A stretch of 64,000 bases of DNA from Acanthosepion lycidas (lineage: Eukaryota > Mollusca > Cephalopoda > Sepiida > Sepiidae), in NCBI GenBank assembly GCA_963932145.1, contig OZ010600.1, positions 47,384,508-47,448,507 on the forward strand, read 5' to 3'. The notes under the pieces were generated by a model. That model made no database searches and was not told the origin of the DNA. It saw only the letters and a program-made list of their open reading frames with translations. The stretch's first letter is position 1; each line of letters begins with the position of its first letter. Shown one piece after another: positions 12,001 through 23,900 of this stretch. A program made the translations under genes and the position numbers.

Positions 12001-15000
12001 AGGTATTTGATATCCATCCCTAGTTCTATGGTGTAACATGTGTACCAGGAATACTTGATAGAAGACATGGACAGCACAGAGATATCTGGTTAGAATTGCC
12101 TGAAGTAACAGACATGTGACACTTTATAGGATATGGTGGAGAGGTCTATTTGCACAACTACAAATATAGGAGAGCTGTAGACAGCTATTGAAACAACAAG
12201 CCTCAACACCTCTAAAGAGGAATTCTAACCACTTGTGGAACTTGATGCCATGTTGAGTTGCTGCATTTTACCAGGCTACAAGACACTATAAACAATACTA
12301 GGCCATGACATCTTTGGCACATCAGTGAAATATTTTGTCAGTTACACTACCTTAATGCTTGACTACTGAAAATCCTCTTCTTGATTTTCAGTGCATTTCT
12401 ATAAAATAATTTATCATACATTTCATATAATGACCCTATTCAATCACAGTTGCCAAGATTCCTGACTACTGACAATCTTTGTTTTTGCAATTTTCAATGC
12501 ATTTCTATAATAAAATCATCAGCAATGCATTTATATTATTTATTTAATATTTTTATTTTGTTAAGATTTACTTGCATCCCTGACCACTGGCAATAGTTGT
12601 TTTCAGTACATAACAGAGTGGGTTCTGAAAATTGCTAAAATAAAATTTATATTAAAACTGCAAAATTTAGTGTTTAATCTTCAAAAATATTTAGTTTGTA
12701 CATAAAGAGACTAAAGCTAAGCTATGAAGAATCAGTAAAACCAGTGAACCCTTAAATATATTTCTGATTTGCTTTCTCTACTCTACCATCAGAATGTGTT
12801 ATATGGCTAGAATTAATAAATTCTAGTATGTATTTGATAAAATCTTATTCATGGTATTATGGGTTACATAAACAGTTAGAAAAATTAAGGTACAGAAAAA
12901 GAGGTTGAAATTTCTTGCTTATTGAGAATTAATTTTTATTATTATTATTAAATGCATTTTGATTCAGACTAGTATACTCATTTTGGTTGTTATCTTTCAG
13001 CCAGTGTACTTTTCAACCTTCTTCAGGTACTGGTCATAGTTATAACCTTCTCAGAATTTGGAACTGAACATTTTATTCAATCCACAGGGAAGAGTGTTCT
13101 CATTTCACATCCCATTCTTATAGGACCTCTTGTATCAATTCATATTCACAAGTCTATTTTGCCTTTTGTGTTGTTTGTGTTCTTCCACTCAACCAGAGTA
13201 TACAACTTTTTCCACTATTCAACCTGAACTCACAACTGCCAAAGGACCAGATATGTTTTAACCAATGCATTAATCTACTAGGCCACATGTCTTTTGGACA
13301 AAAAGGAAAAGTAGCCTGGAGAATATTAATGGCGATAACCTCTAAGAATGCAAACACTTTATCCCAGGGACTGAATAAATATTTGGTTCAAAATTATGTG
13401 ATGGTTACCAAGTATGACAGAAGGCTGAAGAGTACAATGACAGAAACATTGTTACTGGGTTGGCCAGAAAGTTATGACTCACTTAGGAAGTGGAAAGAAA
13501 ACAAATCTTGATCTCTGGTAGAATTTCCAAGGAGTACTGCATTTCAAGCTTGTTCCACATGGTCACACCATCAATGCAAAACTGTATTACCAGCAAGTAG
13601 ACTGCATGTATGACAAACTAAAGGAGTATCCAGTTTTGGTCAATTGAGGTGAGGCTTTATTTCAGCAAGACAATGCAAGACCACATGCTGCCAGGTTGAC
13701 TAAGAAGTTCAAACAGATGGACAGTGTTGAGGTTCTTCCACATCCACCATTCAGTCCCTATACTGCTCTGAGTGGCCTATTCCACTCAATGGCACACTCC
13801 TTTCAACACTTTTGATGAAGTGAAGGAAGCTTGTTTACAGTTTTTTTTATTACAAAGCCAGTGGGTATCTGGGACAGGAGATCATCAAGAATGATGGACT
13901 TTATTTTGAAGTATAAATATTGGTGTTGCTCCATAAAATTTTGTTGTTTTTTCCACTTCCTAAGTGAGTCAGGACTTTCTGGTCAACCTAGTAGTATAAC
14001 AACTAAGATGAAGATACTAGTACAAATATAGAGGCATATAGTAATAATTCCTCATCACAAAAAATAAAAAAAATTTTTTTTTTTAATGTTTTTTTTTATT
14101 CTTATTGAAGACACAAAAAGGTTTTTTGTAAATATTTGTGACACAATTTAATGAAATCACCAAACTTACCAGCTGAGCCTGATGAATCACTGTCTTGTCT
14201 GTTAATTTCTAAATCCGGAGTAGAACTACCACTTTCATCACCTATATGCCGATGATTTAAGGATGGACGCTTAATACGAGATGTACACAGTTTATTCTTA
14301 TTATATGCTTTGCAGTCATCTTTCTTGTCTAAACTAGACAAACTTCTTGCTCGGACCATTGGGGTTCTGTGACGTGTTCTCGCCTTTATCACATAGCCAC
14401 TTTCATATTGCACAAGATCATTGCATGGGTCCCAAGGTCTCATGCTGAAGATAAAATAAAAAAAATACAGCAATAAATAAATGATAAAAAATACTATTGA
14501 TTAGGATATAAATATGAGGAGGTGTTGAAAAATTCTTAACTAGATTCACTTCTCAAAATTTGACCAAATATCAGATTTTGTTTTTAGAGGGCCTTCTTGT
14601 TCAAGGTGAGAACTTTTCAGCACTCCCTTGTAAAATCTAATTCAAATTTAGAATGAAAGACTATCAACAGCTAAAAATTCAAATTATGAAAAGAGATTTT
14701 ATACAACATAACAATAAGAATAAAAATGAAGTTTTGTCAAAAGATGAAGTTGACAATGTTTTAAGAAGAATTTAATTAGGAAAATGTATATATTATCAAT
14801 CAATCACTCAGTCAATCTTTACAGGTTCAGAATACTAATTACATTTGTTATAATAGATATTCCAACAAAAATACAACACATTTCATTATTAACAATGACT
14901 AAAAACAACTGGGAAGAAAAGAGAAAACTTTCCCACCCATTAATTATAAAGATTGGGATGAAAATGAATAAATTTTGATTATTTTCCCCCATAAATCTTA

Positions 15001-17888
15001 TTTTTGATCATTGATTCAAGTTTGATGTTTGCAATTTTTATTTATAGATTAAGGATTCAATAAATCTTTTACTCATTTCTTGAAGTCATTTATGACATGG
15101 AATTTGTTCTTGAGTAAGCAACTAAAAATTCCAAATAATTTACTATAAAAAGTATATTTAACAAATCATTACACTATAAAAAGTGAATGAGATTTATGGA
15201 CTAAAACAAAACCTGTTTTAATGATCAAGCTAAATAATTTTATGTAAATGTAAACCAAAATATGCAATGTCGTTTTAATAAATTTAAGACATTAATAAAT
15301 ATCTGAAATATTCATAGTACTGAAGTATATTATCTCTGAAGTCAAAAATTGATTTTCTGCATCATGAGGAATAATTTAGATGTTATTATTTTTACAGTTA
15401 TTATTTAGGGATTTAATTATCTACAGCTCTGTAAGTTGGCTTTTATCAATTATATATTACAAGGAGCCAAGAAACAAAATGGAAGTCAAAATGTTTAATT
15501 TTTTTTTTTTAAATTGTCGAAAAGAGCAAAAGTTGTCACAAGAACTGTGCATGCATGCATGCATGCATGTTGTTGTTGTAGTGTGTGTGTGTGTGTGTGT
15601 GTGTGTAAAAGCATTGCTTTCTGTCTTGCCTGCACCAACTTGACAACCCATGATCACTCAGTAGTGATATTTGGTTATCTGTGGTTGGGCACTTCTCTGG
15701 CTTTGTTTCCAGCCAGATTTATGTATGATATGGGCAAAAAGAGGCGATATTCACTGGTCCAACATGTTTAGGTGATCCACTCCATTTGGAAGAGGTCAGT
15801 ACTGCATGACTGCACTGTGTTTCTTAACAAATTTACTGAAAGTTGGAGGCAGTCCAACCTATCACTATGTAGAAGAACTTCCCACTACAATTTGATGATT
15901 TCTTGCCTCACATTTACAACTTGGGACAGATGTTGATATGCAGCAAAATTACTGATAAACTTTTTATCCAGAAAACAGTTCTATTCCTCTTCTTCCAAAG
16001 CACCATTCAAATCAGTCAATTGCCTACTGTGGCAATGTACAATAACAATTTGCATAAATTCTAGTAATTTGTCATAAAGAATTTCTTTAGGAATTACAAA
16101 CACAAATGTTGTTTAGGTTGATATGTTGTAAACTGTTCTGGCTGTAGATATTACTGTTTTTTTTTGTTTTTTTTTAGATTTCTGCAATAAATCTAATTTC
16201 TTCTACTAGTGATGATCCAGCTAGGAGTTTTTCTGTGAAAAGTACTAAAAGAAAATATTTAATTGCTAAATGAGGTTCTTTTCTTTTCATACACATTTTC
16301 TGAGACTTATTGCACAAAAAGAAATGAGTAAGGTTCGAAGTTCTAACATTGTGCAGAAGATGGTAGAGGAAACCTTTCTTTCAAACTATTTTTGTTTATG
16401 TATGCTAAAAGCAGAATTAATGAATAGTCCTGATAAATTTTGCACCCACTAAGGATACATCTGCAAAATTTTATTGAAGCTTGAAATTGAATGCAAGTGG
16501 AGACATTTTAATAGAATGATTCGATGAATTGGATATAGGTACTGAATACATACTCTGCATGTTTGTATATCCAGTCCGATGTCAGAGGATCCCTTTCAAA
16601 AAGGTTGGGCACCCATTCTTCCATCATCATTTTACGTTCTTTAGCATTTTGCCTTTGTTTCTCCTCTAGAATATACTTTTCTTGTGTTGCAGTGTTTATA
16701 TCTCCTTTGACAATAGCATCACTTACTTTTTTCCATAATCTAAAATGAACGTAATAAAAAGATAGAAATCATCATAAACAGGGTCACCAACATTCAACTA
16801 GAATGCAGACATTATGGGTATAAACATGTACAAAAGCCTAAACACTTTTAAGAATTACAAGTGCATTTAGAAAATTGTATAATAAAAGATTTTCTAACCA
16901 AGCTTTATTTCATCAAAAAGGAAAACCAAAATATTTTGTTCATAGAATTCAAGTTTCATGAAGATGTTATTTACAAAAAGAAGTTCAATTATAGAACAAA
17001 ATTATAAAATAAAAAAAAAAGTTCAATTATAGAATAAGTACTCTCAGAATTCTCTTTTAAGCAGGTTCTGTAGAAAGTTTTAAATAGAAATATTTTATTG
17101 TGTTCCATAAATCCAAGAAATATTTTTTAAGTATAAACAAAGCAAAATATTTACAATTCATCTTCCATATTAAATTATTCATTGTAAAAATCCCTTTGCA
17201 TTTTAACATTGGGTTAATCAGAAAATGACAACATTATTAAAATGTTTACTATAGTTTTTGTTGCTAATGCATATCTGATAGCATATAAGGCAAGCTTTCT
17301 TTAAAATAATAAAAAAAAAAAATGATTAAAAAAGTGGCAGGGATGGTGGCAGAAGTTCTTATGTTCAATAAAATACATTTGTATGAAATAATCATCTAAT
17401 ACAAAGTCAGCAAACAAATGGCTGATTAAATGAGAAATTCTTTAATGACAGGAAAAAAAAAAAAAATTTATTTAAAAAAAACAAAACAAAAAAAAAAAAA
17501 ACAACAAAAAACTTACTTCTCAGATTCCATTTCCAGCTGATGTTCAATAGGGACAGTATATCTCTTTAATCTCTGATTTTTTACCTCTTGTGAAGAATTC
17601 CAAAACATCTGAATTTCCTAAAGACCAAAAATGTTAGATTAATCTAACTTAGAAGAGAGAACATTTATCAAATCATTATACTGAGTAAATTGCAAAAAGA
17701 AATTTGGATAAGTGGCTAATCTATCAAAATGTTTAGAAAATCATTACTAAAAATGACAAATATAGTATCTTGCATTTGGAATTACATTAAAAATATGACA
17801 TCTAAAAATGTTGTGCATGTATGAAAAGTTTTGATACCAGATTAAAGTCAAAAAGAAAAACTGCAATTTAGAATATTTTGGACCCATC

Positions 17889-17920
<32 letters not shown>

Positions 17921-20900
17921 TTTATAATAAATGAAAAAATTTTTTAAGAAACTTTTTTTCCCAGTAAAATGATTACACCGTCAGAAATAATTTTAATTCT
18001 CTGAATCATGATAAATTTGCATAAACAAATTAAGAGGCATTTATATATTATTTTTTAAAATTAAACAAAAATGTTATCTTAATCTAAAGAAAAAACATTT
18101 TTGATAATTATTCTCCAGGAAATACTTTGTTTCTGAAGTATTTTAAATATGATGTATTCTTTATTGGTTGGTCCTACAATCTTGGAAATTATTAAGGCAT
18201 CATATAGATTTTCTTAATGACATTTCTAGAACAAAGGGGAGTTACTTTGTAGAACCAATTGCCTTTTTAAATTACTTAGGACAGGTAGTATCACTGGTTT
18301 ACATGGTACAAGTAACTGGGAAGAATCCTTGATCAGACTTCACTTCAACTCATTGCAGGCCTTTAAGGTCACTAAACGTCTTGACAAATTCCTAAAGACA
18401 TTAGGGTGAATTTAATACACAGTCTTAGCATTTTAACTTTGCTTACAGATCCTGTTTTTCTTACAAATAAAACATTTCATGATTTCATATTTGTTATTTT
18501 TAAATACTTAAGAATTTTTACCCAATTCTATCCTAAAAAAAATCAAGGTACAATGGCTAATACATTAATGGAAGGTTGAAGATATACAAAATAGTCTTCT
18601 AAATTATATTATGGAAACATTTTTGGTTAAGCCTTGAATTATGCTGTGAAATCATTTTGATTAGATGCAAAGGTTAGGTGGTATTAACATAGGAAAAAAA
18701 AATCTAGCATCTGGTTCAATAGAATTTCTTCATTGAAATGCTGCAAGAAAAAAAAAAATTATTTGATCTTCATCAAAAGATAGATATAGAAAAAGTGGTT
18801 TTTAGATCATTTGATACCTATGGTTTTATGTTGTCTTACTTGACAACATAAAACCATATACATCAAATACCTTGAGAAAATTGAATGAACAGGAAAAAAA
18901 AAAATCTTTACATTTCTAGAATATTCATGACATTTGTTTGGTTGCAACCATTTTAAAGAAATTTCAAAATCCTTTGTGAAAAAGGAATTAAAAAAATTAA
19001 ATAGGAATGAATTTGAAATTTACCTCAGAACGTTTGTCTTTGATATATACATCTTGGTCCCAGTGTCCTTCTATCACAGCCAAGGTATCTGATCCCATTT
19101 TAATACGACCAACAATCCGGTTTGAAGCCTCTCCACTCCCAAGAAAAGGCTGTGGAGAGAAAAAACTGTTTACTTTTGAACAACTGAGAAAGCAACAGTT
19201 GATTTAAAAAAAGAAAGAAAAAAACAAAACAAACTATGAATAACTTAAGAGTTGAGAAAATGATTAGATCCATTATTTATTCCATTTAAATCAATAAATG
19301 TGAATCTTATTTGTATAGTTTAAAATCCCTTTTAGTTACATTAGAAAACAGATATAACTGTTTTACAATGTTTTCATTAACACAGGTATAAAATGTCAAA
19401 CAATAAATTATGAAAACATTGCATTCTTTAATTAAAAGAGTAAAAACAAGACTTACTGTATAAATAAACTTTTTATTTTTTTTTTAAGCAAATCTTTAAT
19501 GCTAACAAATGTTTTTGGTTAATAATATTAATATATTAATAATGGGTCTCAACTTATTTTATATAGTCACATTATTGATTAAAGGATAACCTTAACAAAT
19601 TACTCATATTCATTTGACAAGTCAAAGAATTCTGTTTAGGATTTCCTTTCATTTGCATATTTGTAATGATCAGCAATAGCTGCAGATTGCTGTTGTCTGT
19701 GTGTCTTGCATCGATGAAATGAACAAAGTTGCCGAGGGATACAATTTTGGTTCACAAAATGAATTAAAAACGAAGAATCCTTACAGATTATACACGTGAA
19801 GTTCAATTGTTCAAACAAGTTTTAAAATGTTGAGAATTCTTTGAAAAGTTACAGACAATAGCTTCAGTTGTTAAGATTGGCTAGGTCACAAGAAAAGCAT
19901 ATTGTCATTTTATTGTCAAGGATGGATCAATAAGTTTATAGCAGAATTATGATCTGAAATTTTCATTGTATAGGGTTTGATCCATAGGATTAATATTCAT
20001 CACTGCTTGATAAGGAATGAGATCATGTCAAAAAAAGATTGTTGTGTAAAATAAATGCTTTTTTCCCCTAATTTACCTATGGAGGGATAATATAAAATGT
20101 GAATATTATTTTAAAAAATAGACAAATAAATATGTATCTAATAAACCGGTAAATATAATTTTTACAAATCTCACATGAGCTCCATGATGTAAAGCTGAGC
20201 TGAAAAATCAAATTTGCCACAAACCTCATTACTTCTAATGTATTAGGTTGGTGCAAAAATAATGACGTAATAATGTCGTTTTTGACGTTAAAAAATATGT
20301 CAAAAAACGACATTATTACGTCATTATTTTTGCATCAACCTAATACCGTAACACAAAAATATGACTAATGTTTTTAAAAATTGTCATTGTTTCTTTAATG
20401 CATGTAGAACCCGAAATTTGAACTAAAGTTAAATAATGGAAAGGAATAATGATAGCCAAACAAAAATTAACAATTTGATATATCTGGCTTCAATAAGTTG
20501 GATAAGTCATTAAAATTGTTTCAACATGAGACTGACTATGATAACTAATATATAAAAAGAAAGTTTTAATAACTACCTAAGAAGTCATCTACAAGCCACT
20601 GTAATTTTGTCACTTGAAGAGAAAGTCCAAAGTGTGAGCTATGTATTGGGGATGTTAAAATCAAGCAGGTGCAGAAATTTAACTACCTGGTTAGTGAAGT
20701 AATAGACAACAGAAAATGTGACAGAAATCTGAAGGTGCATAGAAATAACAAAAACTGCTCTTTAGAAACTAAGCAAAGTATTAAGAGACAGGAAAATGTC
20801 ATTAGAAACAAAGAAAAGTGTGCGGCACTGTGTAATATCTAATCTTCTATGTGGCAATGAATGCTGGACAATTTCCACACAGATGCGGAAGAAAACACTT

Positions 20901-23900
20901 GGAGAGTCAAAGATGTGGTTCTACCATCAAATGCTGAAAATACCATGGACTGAACATGTGAATGAGAAAGTTTAAAAGGAAAATAGGAGCTACAATGAAA
21001 TTGATAGACTCAGAGATAATTGAAATTTCTGGGAAACATATTGGGGAACAAGGGCTTGGAGAATTTAATACTCACAGGACATATTGAAGGCAAGAGAAAT
21101 GGGGGAAACAGCATGTAACCTAGTTAACAAGTTTGTGCAAATGGATGGTAGAACAGAGACAAAGGGAGATGGTAAATTGTCAAAAGTTACTTAGAGTAAT
21201 AAGAGACAGGAAGTAGTGGAGAGCCATGATCACTCACGTTCTGAAAGGACATAAAAGAAGAGTAATACATTTTTTGAAGGTCACCCTAGCTAAAAAAAAA
21301 TAATAAAAAAAATAATAAAAACCTGCTAAAAGCCAGCATTCAAGGCTCACTCTAGCTTGATGAGGTATAAAATTAAATTGATTGGCTGAGAATGTAAAGA
21401 AAGATTCTCAGTTTGTTTATCCCAACAACAACAAAAACAAAACTTCCAATCATCAAAGTGAATATTTATTAATTTCAGAATTAATGATCTCAGAAAGCAG
21501 ATATGTTGATCTTGGATTCTTCAGTTAAAAGCCAAGGATCACATTCCTCCTCAGATAGATGCTAATTCTTTAGTTAAGATTTTCTACTAGTGCAAATACT
21601 AATTTTCATTTGACTCTTGCAATTCAGAATAATCAGAGAAGACCAACCACCTAGTAATCTCTAATGAACAAATTAGAACTACAACTTTAATAAATTGAGA
21701 GGAAAAATAAACACAAAAAGAAACTATTCTCCATTTCCAGCTATGAGAGAGAATGTCATTATTAAAAACCATAGGATATATTGCTTTTTTATTACCTCTC
21801 CATTTGGTCTTCTTTTGTAAACTTTACTTACATTCATATATTGCATGAACATATAAGCTTATATCTATCAAACACTTATCCACAAAGAGTAAATTTTACA
21901 AGTACTTTTTTTTTTTTTTTACTATTAAATATTTGTTATTTAACTAGTTGTGCAATAATATTATTAGTATGATTTATTAAACCAATTTTTCATTCATCCT
22001 CACTGAATATGTGATTAATCATTCAAAAGGGTAAATGCTGAAATTTGGCTTTTAAATTATTGGCTTGTCATTACTAAATTGTTCCTCTTTATCTACATTA
22101 TTATGTGCACTACTGGTTAACTTAGGTTTGAAATAAAAAACGAAAACACTATTAGTTCAAAATTGTTATCCAATCAAAGGAGGCTGTGAATCATCATTGA
22201 AAAATTAGTGCTTGTCTTCATCTTGTTTGGTTTGGTTTCGCATGTTCAAAGCACTTCTATTGACCGAGAAAAAACACTGGTGTTATATAACTCTCCCAAT
22301 CCCAGACCCATGCTGATTATTGGCTAATAACTGCCTAGTATCATTCATATGCAAATAGTCTGCGCCACCTACTCGAAGTAGAAGGTGGTCTCTCAACAGC
22401 CCATTGTAGGAGGGGACGCAACTCCTGGTGCTTTCAGCACCACATACAACCAACTAAGTCTTTTATCGGGCTGGCCAGATTCTCTGCTACAGCTTAAAAG
22501 TGGAATTTGATGATAAATTCGATTTTTTTTTTTTTTTTTTAATTTTGACCTAAAATTTGTTCTGACAGTTTCAGCATATAATTTTTATGTTAAATATTGA
22601 AAATCAAAAGATTATTAATGCAAGTATTAATAAGAAACAGACTAATTCAATTTGTTTTTTTCACCCAGCCTTTTAGGTTAAATCTAAGGCAAAATTATGT
22701 CAAATATATAAACATCTTATTAGATGTAAATGGGTTTCATGTCTTAGTTGAAGCATTATTTATTATTAATTTTCTTTAACAATTAAATGTCTTCCATCTT
22801 ATTTTTATTGTTGCTTTTATTTTCTCAACTCCCAGATCATCATTATCTGATGATTAAGTAAACAGTGTCAATTGAATTAAAAAATTTCTTTGACAAGGTT
22901 TGAATATGTATCCCAAATTTCCAATATACAATGCTTACTTAAGAATCATAAAATGATAACCTGGTAGTTGAAAAAATAAGGATCAACAGAAATAATATGA
23001 AAGAAATATTAGTCAAAAATAAATAACATACAAACTAGTTATTTGCATTATTTACATAGTTTGGACAGTTGTCCTCATCTTTGTTGCCATATTCATGACG
23101 TTTCGGCCGTTGTATGCTTTGGCCTTCTTCAGTTGATTTGAATTTTGAACTGAAACATTCATTTCACCCACCGGACGTCTCAGTTATCTCCCTTTAACTC
23201 AACTCAGGACACATAGCCCAGTGGATAAAAGTGTTGGTTGGATCCAGTGACTTGACCTAAAAGAATAGCGAGTTCAATACCTGGCTACTGCAGTGGTGAA
23301 CAAAAACTTTGCAAGTTGAGTTAAAAGGAGATAACTGAGACATCCGGTAAAGGCACGGAAAAATGGAACTAGAACAACATACCCTGGAGGACGAAATAAG
23401 GGGTTCAGTTTGAAATTCCAATCACCTGAAGAAGGCTGGAGTGTACAACGACCGAAACATTGTGAATATGGCAACAAAGACGAGGACAAAAGTCCAAACA
23501 ATGTAAATAGTCTAAATAATTACAATACCTCATCTCAGAAATATAGACAGATATAAAGTAGTTGTTTATTTTTGTTCTAACTTGTAAAATTACTTTCTTA
23601 AATCAGGAGAACTACTAATTTTTTTTTATAGAAAATATTTTAACCATTGCCAACAAATTAAATCAGAGTAAAAGCATAACATGTTTTCATTAAAATCAAA
23701 CAATTCAAATTAAAACTTACTTTCAGTTTAAATTCTAATTCACATCGATATGTTGTTTTTGGACAGTTTATTGATACTTTTCCTCCCATTTCCATTGTAA
23801 GTGTTCCAATTAATATCCCTACAAAGAATAACAACAAACCTTGTAAAATGTATATAAAAAACTAATATATAGAAATATATTAGTTTCAATATAAAAAATC

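Larger units (their letters stand above)
3064..14169. other. OSBPL8: last intron of ORP8 (11.1 kb), transposon nest
   Basis: From right to left it carries a deleted mariner, a tRNA-derived SINE, a Tc1 remnant, a TIR-bounded element of unknown family and a Ty3/Gypsy fossil, each listed separately. In 3064-4021 only AT-rich sequence is seen. Confidence 0.8.
14445..16553. other. OSBPL8: intron 16 of ORP8
   Basis: Holds the MITE at 14513-14632 and a short ATGC/GT microsatellite. 15650-16060 is slightly GC-richer unique-looking sequence without a recognisable ORF. The rest is AT-rich. Confidence 0.7.
19150..23720. other. OSBPL8: intron 13 of ORP8
   Basis: Contains a mariner MITE, a LINE 3' end, a GC-richer island and an inverted SINE pair, listed separately. 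19200-20240, 21300-22250 and 22500-23050 are AT-rich with nothing recognised. Confidence 0.75.
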
